Source: Moniliophthora roreri
Taxonomy: Eukaryota > Basidiomycota > Agaricomycetes > Agaricales > Marasmiaceae
Direction: 5' to 3'
Length of the DNA: 64,000 bases
Assembly: GCA_001466705.2 (NCBI GenBank)
Contig: LATX02000181.1
Coordinates: 62,001-126,000 of the forward strand
Under the pieces are notes generated by a model that was given only the letters and a program-made list of their open reading frames with translations, did no database searches and was not told the DNA's origin. Below, piece after piece: positions 1 through 11,479 of this stretch. Numbering within the stretch: position 1 is the first letter of the stretch; every line of letters begins with the position of its first letter. The position numbers and the translations under genes are program-made.

Positions 1-1044
1 GTCCAAATCGTTCGAAAAAGTGTGAGCTTAGGAGGTTGAAGGTCGGTCGGGTGGAGGTGGTCAAGAGGATGAGTACGGCTGTGCTCAATGGGGATGACGA
101 TGACATCATGTTTTCTGCCCTTTCCCACGAACCACCAACTCTGTTCCGCTTGTCCTCGGTCACGGCTCGTTCAGGCTCTCATGAACATCTCACAACTATC
201 ATTCAAGGGCTTGTATTGAACACTCATCTCTTCGCCCTCATGAACTCAAAAATTCGTAACTTAGTTCCATTGCTGATGGTTCCCAGTCTCCCAAAAGCTT
301 CACGGCAAGCAGCATATCTAACCTTATCATGATTATACGCTCAGGTACGCCATACGATTGCCTGCCGCTCCGGCTCCTTTTGCAACGATATAAGAAGCGA
401 CGTCAAAGTCGACTCTCACTCGAGTACTTGACAGCTATGCCCTTCGCAATCTCTACTTCGCTCAGCTGTGCGCTGAGAGAAGATCGAACAAGATACCGCC
501 AGGAAAACTGGGTAGCCACCATCTCCACCTTCAAAGACAACCAAAAGGTCTCCGAACGCGTCTGCTATGTCAGCGCCTGATGAGCGCCTGTCGCGACCGT
601 ATGATACAGCCGTCCAAACCGTCGCCATATCCAAAAAATCCTGGGGAGACTTGTCCGTCAAAATTATCCGTCAAGTTACCGTAAAATGTTACGGTTACGC
701 GAACAGCCTATTTCTGCGACTCCTTCAACATATCTCGTAACATCTCTCCCGGTAAAATACCCATAATCATTGATGCTCGACGTATGCATCAATGCATCAC
801 TTCTCGACGCAAGAGTCACCATTATGATTTCTTATACGCGAGCTCTCCTTCTCCATCCGACTCTTTTTCCAAAAGCAACAATCCTTGACATTCTTTACCA
901 ATACCGTAACAAGCTAGAAGAATCTTAGACTACCACTACCCCCATCATTCCAAGTGTGTGCTCCGACATACACCAACACATCCTTCACTCTTCCAACAGG
1001 ATCGCAGTAGTCTACATTTGGGAGAAAGAGACGGAATCGCATAA
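1..1044. other. No supported gene
   Basis: I see no convincing gene here. A minus-strand open stretch around 416-661 has protein-like composition, but it lacks an ATG and recognisable motifs. It may be a relic exon. The rest is unremarkable intergenic sequence downstream of the metalloprotease-like gene that ends at 1045. Confidence 0.4.
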
Positions 1045-2759
1045 TTAGGAAGAGGATTTTTCCTTCTGCTGAGCATCAAGGAATTCTTTCACAAGGTTAG
1101 CAATTATCTGCCTGAAGGCGGGGTTTTTCAGGATGGACATGAACGCATTGCCAATTATGCCCTGCTGAACTTCGGGAGTAAGAGGCTGGCCAGGATAATG
1201 TGCAACACCATTCCCATTGCCCTGGATTCCATGTTGCGTGAGGCGAGAAATAGCACTTCCAGCCAACTGGGTGATTATAGGAAGGAGCAAGGGAAGAATG
1301 AACTGCTGAACTTCCGGAGATGATCCAGACGCAACTGAATGTTGGATAGTTTGTTCATCCTTAATGTCCTTGCGACGGACAAGGTCATCCTGCGCTATCT
1401 TGGCTATAGCTTCGTGGAAGCTGGGGTGCAAAATGACAGCCGCAAGAGTCCTTTCAACCGTCTCAGTATTATTGCCTTTGGCTGCGGTCTGGCCCTTTGC
1501 TTCGACGCCATTTGTGCCAGGGCCCGGCGCATTAGACGACTCGAGGAAGTTAAATCCGGTGGTCAATGCTATCACATGGTTGAAATGGATCAGTATAACA
1601 TCACCCCAGGAAAGCAGCGCAACCCACCCCCAACAACGACATCGTCTGACGGAACGACCTGGGTTTGGTTGTTGTAGACAACTGGAGCAGTAACTTCCCT
1701 CTGGAGAGTCTGAAGCAAGTTTGGTTCTTCATCTATCAGCGTGGACAGTGCTACATGAATGCGACAGATCAGATACTTGACAAGAACTATGGGAGATACA
1801 AAGAGATGCGACCCACGTGTCTGGAAGCCACCACTTTCTGAAACAAGTTCGGCATAGTAACCCCTCTTATCGAAGACATCGTCGGCCAAGAGAATTTGAG
1901 ATGCAACGCCCGCAGGAACATCAAGTGTGTCAAGCGCCTGGAGAAGATTCCATCTTACTCCACTCAAGACGGCTGATCTGCCCGGATAGTGGATAGTGAG
2001 CCAAGCTTTGTCGGCATCTGAGAGATTAGCATTGGGAGCAATGCCCTTCCCATCTTTGGTAGCCTCAGCTGGAAGGAAATACCTGCATTCATATGCGATC
2101 AGTAATAGGTACGGATAAAGAAACTTCAGGCCGTGATACGCACGTCATGACAGAATTTTTGTCGACCTGGAGAAAGTTGGACACAGTCTTCCCATCATAA
2201 CGTTGGAAATGCTGAGCAAGGGCCTCATCATCCCCAGGCTCATTCAACTGAACGTTTTCACCGTCCCATTCATGCTGTAGGCCAAGCGCATGCCCTACTT
2301 GATGGAGAACGATTGCGCGGTCTGTTGCCGTGGGCTCAACCTTGTCAATTGACCCGAGATTCATAGTTGGCTCTCCCTCTATTCTCAATGCACTCCTGCC
2401 AATCGCACTCCAAGACTTGGAACCTTCAAAGGCAATGCGTATGCTGGCATTGAACGAGTGATCATCAACGAAGATGAAGTTGATGTTGGCGTAAAGAGAA
2501 TATTCAGCAAATGCTCCTTTCACGACGGCCTGTTGAACGCGTGTGCCACCGAAGAATGAAACGGAAACATTCTGCGCGTGAAAATGAATCAGTATCGGTA
2601 CGAAGAAGTATTCAATAATACGTTACTGACTGAATTATTGGGCCAGAGGTTTGACTCCTCAATGACGGAGGTTTCTTTCTTTCCGAATACCTTTCTGGTG
2701 GTCAACCTGAAATCCATGGTCTCAGGCAATGGACCGCAGGCAATAAGGGGAAGAGACAT
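1045..2759 (-). CDS. Astacin-like metalloprotease homologue with altered HQVGH zinc motif
   Basis: Spliced model: 2759-2691, 2571-2144, 2082-1628, 1568-1045, giving 491 residues with consistent phases. The protein resembles fungal M12A/zincin secreted-type peptidases. The zinc motif reads HQVGHALGLQH at about residues 113-123, so the three histidine ligands are present but the catalytic glutamate is glutamine. A Met-turn-like SVMTYF follows the second intron junction. The C-terminal third carries two related helical segments (around 1450-1350 and 1190-1080), the second with an NPxF motif. No signal peptide is evident in the short first exon. A TATA-like tatata lies near 2835-2841. The gene is divergent from an intact paralogue at 4445-5813. 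The loss of Glu suggests a pseudoenzyme; astacins generally need that residue as general base. The family call is firm, the inactivity is inferred. Confidence 0.75.
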
Positions 2760-2901
2760 TGTTGGTGGTTGAGAGTGTGGAAGCGTGGATAGGAACTTGA
2801 GTAAGTTGATCAATAGAGCTTGCTGAACTTGTCCTATATATGCAAGCCAAGTGTGGCCAGAATATGTATAGCCCACGACTCGGCGATATTGACCCTCCGA
2901 A

Positions 2902-3219
2902 TCAGTCCGTAATCTTTTGTTGAGTTTGTCTCTTTCGTGACAGCTGGGCGGCCAGGGGTGGTGTGGATGCAGGGCCAGGCAACTGGCATAGTCGTCTGCC
3001 CTTTACCGATTCTGAAGGAACATAGCACCTGTTAAGGACCTGTCTTTGTCGGACCCAAAGTACGTACCTGAGCAATAACTGACCTGCCAATGACATCAAA
3101 GCTAGAAGAATGGACGCCGCTACCATCCATGCAGTTCGGAATTGAAAGGGGAGTTTGTACGCGTATGTACCTATAGTTGAAAGGTACCCGTCATACGGTG
3201 AATGGATGTAGCGTGCCAT
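2902..3219 (-). CDS. Possible small ORF with one hydrophobic segment
   Basis: An ATG-started 105-codon ORF lies in the divergent intergenic region. Residues about 28-50 are hydrophobic (including MVAASILLALMSLAGQLLL) and could form one transmembrane helix. The remainder is basic and low in distinguishing motifs. It contains GT and AG dinucleotides that would allow splicing, so the true extent is unclear. I do not recognise it, and it may be a chance ORF. Confidence 0.2.
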   Translation of the reverse strand: MARYIHSPYDGYLSTIGTYAYKLPFQFRTAWMVAASILLALMSLAGQLLLRYVLWVRQRQVLNRCYVPSESVKGRRLCQLPGPASTPPLAAQLSRKRQTQQKITD

Positions 3220-3597
3220 TGAGAATATTTTGCATTGTTATACAGGAGTTTAAGTGCCTTGTATTAGTATCTGTTTGTTCCTAGCATTTTATGCTCCTCC
3301 CGGGTATCACAAAACTTTTCTGTGATATTCCCGCAAGTAGTAAGTATTAGCGTGCACTGACAAGTAGTCGAACCTGCCAGCCATATTTGTTGAATCTCGA
3401 GGCCAAGAGCAACGAATTTTGGAAGCAAGTCGGCAGATTGTTTATCACTGAGATCGAAATCGAACAGTAAGTAGGGTCATAGTTGCGTGGGGGAGGCAGA
3501 AGAAGAGACTCGGATCCGAGTCGAAGCGACACGCCCTCCAATGATCTGATCTGATAAGATAAGTAACGTCACGTCGCCAGCCGTTCCTTTTTTTACC

Positions 3598-3635
3598 CAC
3601 GACAACCTTCACGACAACCTTCACGACAACCTTCA
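3598..3635. repeat. Short 12-bp tandem repeat, three units
   Basis: The unit CACGACAACCTT is repeated three times in direct orientation, with a fourth degenerate unit following. It lies in the non-coding region between the two metalloprotease genes and is probably a simple minisatellite. Confidence 0.8.
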
Positions 3636-4444
3636 TGACCGCAGATATATATTATTTCTGAGGTACGCGGACAGATATCCCTTCATTTTACTACTGTCAC
3701 AATGAGCTTGAAGACCCGTCAGAGAAGAATTGAAGACATATCTTTGAAGCGGCGAATCTTGATCAAACTCAGGTCGACACCTCGCTAGGATCCGTCCGAC
3801 TAAGTACCTGGATAATACAACCCTTAGGCCCGGCAAAATACACCCAACGTCCGTTTCCTACTGAGGACGAGCATCTACTCCATCCTTCCAACCACACACC
3901 TGTCAGCACTCTCAGAAAATTCTACTATAGGTACGGTGAAAGCGTATCCGCATATCAAAATCCTATTCAGGCACCGAATCTTCAACCTACTTCCAGAACA
4001 CTTCAACCCAGGAGACACGCATAACTCTTTCAGGTTCCTAGCAGAAAAATGGAATAATTCTGCCGATGATCATGAAAGAAAAAATTGTGCCTCTCAAGTA
4101 TTCGACTCGAAACTTCAAACTTGTGTCAATGTCTAAAGCCTCGAGTCAGCCAGGAACAAAATACATGTCTAGGATATTCACATACTCTCCATGCCATCGG
4201 CAATTTCACTACTCCGTGACTCTTTGACATTCTCGTTAGCAAAGACCAACCCCTATGCAATGTAAGGAACATTGAACCGCCCTGAACTATAGCTGAGGCC
4301 CAACCAGAACTCACGGGAATATTAGCGCTGTTTGGACATTATACCTAGGGGAGAGGGCTCTACAACGTATAAAACTCCTCCTTTGGGGATTTCCTCCCAT
4401 CAACTCATCCAAGTCACTACCGCTCTAACTCAAGAGACTACATC

Positions 4445-5813
4445 ATGTCCGACAAATCCAACAAATCCGGCAAAGCCTGCAGCCCTGCACCCGTTACGCT
4501 CGACGCCCCTCCACCCCCACCGGGTCAGCTCGCTGTCATGTCCACAAAACAATGGCCTCTCACAGATGTATGGCTGTTTTTCTTACTGACAGAGCAGCAT
4601 CTGATTATTTTTATAGGGCAAAGAATTGTATTTGAAGTACTATTTCATGGATGGTTCTGAGAACAAGCGGAAAGCTGTTAAGGACACTATCGTGACCTGG
4701 TCGACATTCGCCAATGTCATCTTTGACCAGACCCAGGACAAGGATACCGCTGAGATTAGAATCAGCTTCAAGGGGCCGGGATCATGGAGCGCTGTCGGTA
4801 CTGACGCCAGACTCATTACCAACAAAGACGAACCGACAATGAGCTTCGGGTGGCTTGCTGATTCCAGTGAGCCGTCTGCAGAGGATAAAGGCACGATTCT
4901 TCACGAGTTTGGCCACGCTCTGGGTATGATGCACGAGCACCAGAGCCCTGCTAGGGGAGAGTCCATTCACCTGAAGGAGCTTGCCGTCTATGAGTACTAC
5001 CGGCCGTTGCTCAACTATAATGATAGGCTCGTGAAGACTCAAATCATTGACCAGTACAATAAGTCGGACATCTCGAACTTTAGCCGTCTTGACTTGCACT
5101 CGATTATGATGCAAGTGCCTTTTTTTTTACCCTGCCTTTTCTACACATTCTCATACCAGATGGTTTTCAGGTACTTTATGCCTGGTCACCTTAATGAAGA
5201 GGGTATAGATATCCCAGTCAACACCGTTCTGTCGGATATGGACAAGGCGTTCATCACACTCAACTATCCACGCAAAGAACCTGCTCCCGGTGGGATGTCA
5301 GTAAAACAGGCTTTGATTATTGCTGGTGTTTCCGAACAGGCAGCAGGCACTATCCTTGGCTATGTTGACAAAGGGCAATACACGAAAGCTCGTGAGGAAT
5401 TTGCCCACTACAATAACAGAGTGCGGGAATTGATTAAAGGTAATTTACATTCCAATGACTCGATCAGGCCCAATAACTCAAGTTGACCTTTTCATTCCAC
5501 AGTCAATAAATCGTTCCTTGCCAATGTCGAAACTTCCCATGCCGTTCAACACGGGATCACGGACACCATCAGCGCGGTTGTCAAAAACCCATTGTTCAAA
5601 CACGTTGTGAGGATCATTGTCAATAGAATCTTCATACAGCATTCTATTCCAGCTGTCACTTCGGTTCCAGAATCTGCTGAAAGGCATGTTATGGACACGA
5701 TCGGAGCGATGATCATGAACCCAATGTTCGCGCAGGCAATTAGTGACATTAATACCGAATTCAGGGGCGTCGCTCCCGAGAGCAAATCATCTGATTCCCC
5801 CACCAAAAACTAG
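4445..5813 (+). CDS. Astacin-like (M12A-type) zinc metalloprotease
   Basis: Exons 4445-4567, 4617-5110, 5171-5439 and 5503-5813 give 398 residues in frame. The zinc-binding motif HEFGHALGMMHEH lies at about residues 137-149, with three His ligands and the catalytic Glu. The Met-turn SIMMYF is created only if the second intron uses a GC donor (GCAAGT at 5111) and the AG at 5169-5170; a GT donor at 5115 breaks the frame. The proline-rich N-terminus has no obvious signal peptide. The C-terminal region holds two copies of a helical segment with NPxF (NPLF near 5590, NPMF near 5720), matching the extra domain of the divergent paralogue. TATAAAA at 4368 supports the start. The protein is probably an active endopeptidase; substrate unknown. 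Confidence 0.85.
5111..5170 (+). other. GC-AG intron in the metalloprotease gene
   Basis: The intron begins GCAAGT, the usual consensus for GC donors, and ends TTTTCAG. Only this 60-bp interval joins ATGAT to GTACTTT in frame and restores the Met-turn SIMMYF. Confidence 0.75.
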
Positions 5814-6107
5814 GTTATTGTGAGTGGGAACCGGGTACAATAGCGTTTCTGTCTTTGCTAGTTATCTCATGTAGTACCTTTGGCTATGATCAATTTGTGG
5901 AAAAGTATGCGTTCGCTTTGCTATAGTACGAGATTTGCCTCGTATACATCGTTCCTGAGAGCAGTGCCGTGAAGGGATCAGAGTCCAGGGGCGTTCACAG
6001 GCTCACCGACACCCAAATCCCGACTCGAGCAGTACACACATGATATTGATTATTCGGAGGAAGCTCCGAGTCTTTCGTAATCGTGTCTATAAAAGCCAGA
6101 GGGATCC

Positions 6108-6522
6108 ATGAAGATAACAGCAGAAATGTCCAACGCACCGGATTCCATCAGACAACCCGCAGGAGAAAGGTCCAGTAAGACCGTATACGATGTATTCTTA
6201 ATACTCTGCTGACCACCGCTCTAGATGAAGCTATAGTCGGTCCAAGTCCAGGAGATAGCGCAAATCAAAGGTCTCCAGCCAGGCAAGACTCTGAGGCAAA
6301 GGAAGATCCTCAAGCCTTTGACCCCAATAAGATCTGTCTCTATCGTGAGGGGATAGAAGCTGCGAAGCAGGCAGGTAAACTGAGTAACTCCGAATGAGAG
6401 GTAGGCCCATTAGATGTTTCTACATCTTCATAACTGAAACACTACACGTAGATATCAGCAAACGCATTCCCGAGTGCTCTGCAACGACGACGCGCCATAA
6501 ATTGTCCTTCTTTTCTGTATAA
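6108..6522 (+). CDS. Small spliced ORF, unknown function
   Basis: A TATAAAAG at 6088-6095 lies just upstream of an ATG at 6108; a second in-frame ATG is at 6126. Exon 1 (6108-6174) ends before GTAAGA and exon 2 starts at 6225 after CTCTAG. A second intron may run from a GTAAAC near 6374 to an AG before ATATCAGC near 6453, ending at a stop at 6520-6522; without it the frame stops at 6395-6397. The product is about 95 hydrophilic residues, with a central segment containing FDPNKICLYREGIEAAKQA. No signal peptide or known domain is seen. Support is the promoter-like element and the consistent splice sites only. Confidence 0.35.
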
Positions 6523-8130
6523 GCCCTGCTTAAGGATGAATCAATATAAAACAACGTTTGCTTTACTGGCGACCGACGACGAGACTATTCACATACATGC
6601 AAAGAGTATCGGGCCCTCCGAAGCTAGCACATCAATCCCAACTCCAATCAATCACTATGCCTTGCGCTCGTGGAATTGCGGAAGAGTAACCCTGCGAAAC
6701 TGGAATCTATCTCTCTAGATACAAGACGCCAACTAAAAAGACGGTTACAACACCAGGAAACAGTGATCGGGCATGTATCATTCAGCCAATCGTCTGCAAT
6801 GGAGTCACCAGCCGTAGCATTGGGGCTGCTTGCTGTAGCGATCTGTATCGTCAGTATCGACTCGCTGGGATTCGTTTTGTAGATACCTGCTGTCCAGTGA
6901 CTCCGTATACCATGATTACGCTTCTCCTCAGTTCGCGTAGAATCAAGCCCAGGAGGACAATAAACATCTTGGAAGCATGAGAACTGTTGGAGTTGCGACG
7001 TCAATGTCGAGCAACAGAACAGTCCATGCTTACCGACCAACATTGTCATGCGAAGTCGAAAATTTTACTGAAGATACTCCTCCATGAAGGAGACCTTGTG
7101 CAGCCGCATAAGACAGATTCCCCGCGTGAAGAAGTGACTGAGCGTGCGAGTCGGAATAGTTTCGGGTGCCTGTATACACGCCGAAGCGTTAATGGGGTTT
7201 GAGAAGCGAAGCCTGGTTTTTCGGGGAGGCATTCTGATCATTCTTTGCCTATGAATAAAACCAGGGCGACCTGTTGCGAGATAAAAGTACAGAGAAAAGC
7301 ATAAATGTTGATTGTGAGATAATGTTCGATATCCAGAGAGCTTGCATGGGAGATCCAGGTTCAAGTGATTCGGTGGACCTGTCCAAAGAATAAAATGCCA
7401 AACTATCACAAAGAAGAGATTTAGGCAGGGGACGCACTATATTACCGACTTATCCCGGGTTCTTGAACACACACTGTCTCCAACACTCGCAACTGCATCC
7501 GACCCAAAGTACGAGTAATCCTGGATCCAAAGAAGGGAACCGTCACCGATACATACAAATACCGCGTGGTGTTCTAGCGAGTACTTGCGTCGATATAGGG
7601 CGCCCTGAACGATGGATCCTGCCAGTCTTTAGTCGAAACGAGCAGTCGATTAATACAAGATACGTACGCATCTCGATTCCCATTCCTTGAAAGGTCAAAG
7701 AGCATATTAGCCATAAACAGAGGTGATTCTTGTTGATAATTGAGCATTCAGTGGGAGGAGGGTTGTGTTCATAGCATTCTTCCTTTGAACCTGCGTGATG
7801 AGAGAAGGAAAGTGTTGAAGCACCGGCAAATGCATATCGGCGTCAAAAGACACGGCACCGGCCCGCCTCGGAGCTAGCCACTTACTCGGGGCCAAGTCAC
7901 CACATTCCGACTTTCTCCCCAACTTCCAGCTCCTACCCAACGCGTTCTTGCCTTTCCTGCTACTCTGGAAATGCCTTTGCCTCGATGGAGGCTAGTCAGA
8001 GCGGCAGAAGAGGTGGAAATGCGTTGGTTATGGGCAGGAGTGCCAGCTCCATTCAGTATTTTCAATGGACTGATGAGATATTCCGTAGGAAGCAGAAACG
8101 ATGTGGCACTGGCACTTCCTCCATCTGATA
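6523..8130. other. Intergenic, no supported gene
   Basis: Only short overlapping ORFs occur on both strands, without coherent splice joins or motifs. I found nothing that could be annotated. Confidence 0.4.
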
Positions 8131-8221
8131 AGTATTTCCTTTTTCTTTGGTTTCTTGCTCATAATTTTGCCTTTCAGAGCCGGAGAACGCGAACGACACG
8201 GAACCATAGCTAGAAGACCCG

Positions 8222-8730
8222 ATGACCCAAGAACACGTCGAACCCGTCGTCATCCCACACCACATCGACATAGAAGCCCGACTCTAAGGCAACGTCGCCG
8301 AAGACCTTGATGTCCACTGCTTCCCTGCACCACTTTTCGAAACCTCACTTACAGGTAATTAGCTTTTAAATCTCTGTCGACTACTGCTAACCCGGGGGCC
8401 AGAGTTATGCACATAAGAGAAGTATGATGTGTCAGAACTGGTGGAGCTTGGGCTTCAACACATCCCATGGTACGGCTAATGCGTTTCTTTGTTTCTCTCA
8501 GTCTTCTGACTGCTAAACCCTTTGCCACAGCGCTCCAAGACCAACTGTAGTAAATGAAATTCCAGTGTTCGGCGTGCTAGCTGGAAAGCCAGGAAGCACC
8601 AAATACATGAAAGACACGGATAGAAATCACGACCTGCTAATTCAGGAGGGTCAAAAGCATGGGTTAGATGAACCGCTGGGAGAAGGCGGCAAAAGGAAGC
8701 TTTCGAATCGGCTGTCGCCTCCGAACTCAT
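8222..8730 (+). pseudogene. Decayed exon set of a multi-copy Agaricomycete protein family
   Basis: Three coding-like segments follow one another on the plus strand. The first (8222-8353) has an in-frame TAA after DIEARL and continues to CFPAPLF before a GTAATT donor. The second (about 8405-8470) reads KYDVSELVELGLQHIP but needs a frameshift to join the first. The third (about 8529-8730) starts after TTTGCCACAG and reads PVFGVLAGKPGSTKYM, then KHGLDEPLGEGGKRKL to a TGA. From memory this resembles the N-terminal part of a repeated Agaricomycete family with a 2-oxoglutarate-oxygenase-like core, but I cannot verify that. The rest of such a protein is absent. A stop and a frameshift make a relic most likely. 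Confidence 0.35.
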
Positions 8731-9887
8731 GAAAAGCGAGAAGCCGGGGACCATAATCACGCTCCAAAAATGCCCGTTTGCGCTTGTACCTCGCCTCCTG
8801 ACTTTTGATAATACCTCTAACACCCCCTTTACTCAGACTGCACCCAGCCAGGCGACACCGTCCTCCGTTCCTGAACCGGCGCTCTCGTTGGCATTATACC
8901 GACGGACCCTGGTCAGCTACAGAGTTTTCCCCCGCTCTACGAGGATCTATTCAGAAGGTATATAAACGGACGTCATTCGATTCCTCACGCGTTGAATTCA
9001 TCTATTGCGCCCAACGCAAATCAATAGCCTCTCATTTGATTTGTTGACGCGGTTCGCAGAAGCAGTAGAGACGTATCGTGTGTATTGTGCGATGGAAAGC
9101 GTTGGGCTAGCGATGAGTATTGTGTTCACTTCTTGTCCTTTGTTCCTGGTCGATACTTATTGGCGACTCGTGACTTAGGTTACAGATCAAACGTCATCCA
9201 ATCCCAAAGACATTGCGTATGCTTCTGCTGCCTCTACTATGCTCATATTCGTTTCTTGTTTCGTTCTAGCTCACGTATAGAACCAAACATATTTCCGAGA
9301 AACTGTGTCTGTACAACAGACCGCCACCTTCAGCACCCACCTGCGACGCTGAATGCCTGGTGAAGTGGTGTCGCTTCTACTACACCGGGGTCGTGCAGAC
9401 TGCGTTGGCAGACGAGATACCTCTCACGGTGTCGCAGTTTAATCGTGCGATGAGGCCGAAAGGGACATTACAGGGTGCAAGCAGAGGGCGAAGGGAGTGG
9501 AAGAAGATGGCGTTCAAAGCAATTTCAAAGAGAGAAAGTTTTTGGGAGTACGTGCACCAGGAGCAAGGTGAGGAAGAAATGTGTTAAGGATGTATCATTA
9601 TTATGTTGGTAGAACCTCATCCGATCCCCGGTTACATGTGTAATTTTAAGTACTCCCTGCCTTTTTGCACCCACGCTGGATTATTTTTTTCCAACCCCTT
9701 CATTGAAGACCTCATCGACAGCCAAGCTCGACGTCGGCGAAACAGTGACATTGGGCGTCATGGACCATAGCGCAACAGCAACCGTACTACATAATATATC
9801 AGAACCACTCCAAATGAGCAAGAATAGACCTACTTTTCTCCTTGATAATTGAGAATTCCTTCATGTACCGGAAACTTTGCCTGAGGC
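8731..9887. other. Intergenic with one possible orphan exon
   Basis: A TATATAAA lies near 8960. An open segment at about 9330-9587, preceded by an acceptor-like CCTTCAG, encodes LVKWCRFYYTGVVQTALADE and a basic C-terminus (RGRREWKKMAFKAISKRESF). It has protein-like composition, but no domain I recognise and no start codon of its own. The remainder shows nothing. Confidence 0.25.
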
Positions 9888-11440
9888 CTATACACATAAC
9901 CGAATAACCTCAAAACACACCCCGGGCAAATTCACGAACGCAATGTACCCAAAATTCCTGATCCTCTTTCCCATATTCCATCCATTGACAAACAGCAACG
10001 CTCGATACGCCTGACCAAAGGGTTCATCAAAGTTGAACGATATAGGCACGTCGTATCCTCCTGGAATACTCAATTTGAACTTGGTAATGGAAAACCCAAC
10101 ACCTGCAGCAGCGTTTGGTAATCCGTCGGAAAGACTTCGATCCTCCCATGAAGAAGTGTCGAAATCGGGCAGATGCCATCCCTTACGTTCGCCGAATAGA
10201 CCACGTTCGTTCATGACACCGCGGACTTTGTCTGGAAAGCTTTGAGTGGGGAGGTTGGTTAGTCATGAGATGCATAAGGAAGAGCGGAAAGCTCACTTGG
10301 TTGGACCTTCCATTCGCTAGAGTTTCCACTGTTCAGCTGGAAGTTGCGAATGCCCCGGGGCGATTTCATATGATCGTCAGTGTACCAGTTCTCGTTCAAG
10401 CCCATGTTATCCTTCGTCATCAGGGTAAGCAACCGTTGGAATACGTCGGTGTAAAAAAGTACTCACCTGAACTACAGTGACAACGTTATCTTGTCCGAGA
10501 CGCACTGAACCATAAAGACTTGATCTGTTTCGTTAATGTTGTTGGCACCGTTTGAGGAACTGATCAAGGTTAAGGTAAGTATTGTTCATCAAAGGCGAAC
10601 CCATAAACTCACTTTCTGAATGATGTGTCGAGGAAGAGATCGTTCAGCCACACGGTAGCAGCAAAGCCTAGCAGGACATCCGAGTCAGCGAAATGAACAG
10701 TGAAGTCCAACGTACCTTGACCTCCGTTGATCGACAAGTTCATACTCTTCTCTACGCCAGTTGCGTTGAAGTGGCCTCTCCAGACGATGGCACCTTCGCA
10801 ACTACAGCTCTAGGTCAGCTCTCGTTCCAACTCAAGCAGTCAAGGTACTCACTAGCCATAGTCGCAGCCATAGAATACCCGCCCATCTCCATACCACATC
10901 TTAAATGGTACATTGGTGCCTGTATGGTTCGCTACCGCCCACTGCGAATCAACAAACTCGTCTCCGATCTCTGGAAGACTATCATGATACTTCCACCCAT
11001 CCAGCTCCGGAACAGTAATCTCCGCCTTCTCCGCCAACTCTATCGTCCCAGTAATGTATCTGTCATCCACCGAAGAATCGTCAAGGAACACATTCTCCTC
11101 GTTCCAGGTTACTTTTGTGGCGCTCCTTGACGCAATTATCGTAAGCTTGCTCTCCTTCTCCACACTACTGGCATTGGGATCCCCATGTAAGGTAGGCGTA
11201 TCACTCCCGATATGAGCAGAACAAACGAGGTACGGCCCTCCAACCAGGACACCCCCATTGGTTCCTATTCCCCAGAAACTCGCATGTTCAGAGGTGTTTG
11301 AGGCGATCGATGGTGCCCAAAATTTCTTGGCGGTAGACGACTCAGCGAATATGACGAGCTGGGTACCGGAGGCGTGGAGGGTATCAAGACCCTGGATGCC
11401 CTTTCTGAATGATACTAATGGTCGAGTTGGGCGCCAAGTG
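9888..11440 (-). pseudogene. C-terminal relic of a GH35 beta-galactosidase
   Basis: Read on the minus strand, exons from about 11,440 to 9,888 encode the beta-sandwich C-terminal half of fungal GH35 beta-galactosidases: a segment with VLVGGPYLV, then DSLPEIGDEFVDSQWAVANH, GDGRVFYGCDYG, WLNDLFLDTSF, MNERGLFGERKGWHLP and YRALLFVNGW. Introns with GTGAGT and GTACGT donors are still visible. The N-terminal TIM barrel with both catalytic glutamates is missing. Near 10,500-10,520 bases are missing between VF and the conserved GSVRLGQDN, shifting the frame. The final residues also diverge from the family. Upstream, frames break around 11,430-11,490, where an unrelated relic begins. It cannot encode an active hydrolase. 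The start at 11,440 is approximate. Confidence 0.75.
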
Positions 11441-11479
11441 ATGCTTCAAACTAAGATGCCAATGCTGAAGGCCTCCCGT

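Larger units (their letters stand above)
2760..4444. promoter_or_regulatory. Shared 5' region between the two divergent metalloprotease genes
   Basis: About 1.7 kb separate the two starts. TATAAAA at 4368-4374 lies about 70 bp upstream of the right-hand ATG, and a tatata sequence near 2835-2841 lies about 75 bp upstream of the left-hand ATG. A minus-strand ORF from 3219 to 2902 (105 codons, true ATG) encodes one hydrophobic stretch that could be a membrane helix; I cannot support it as a gene. A 12-bp tandem repeat occupies 3598-3635. Confidence 0.4.
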
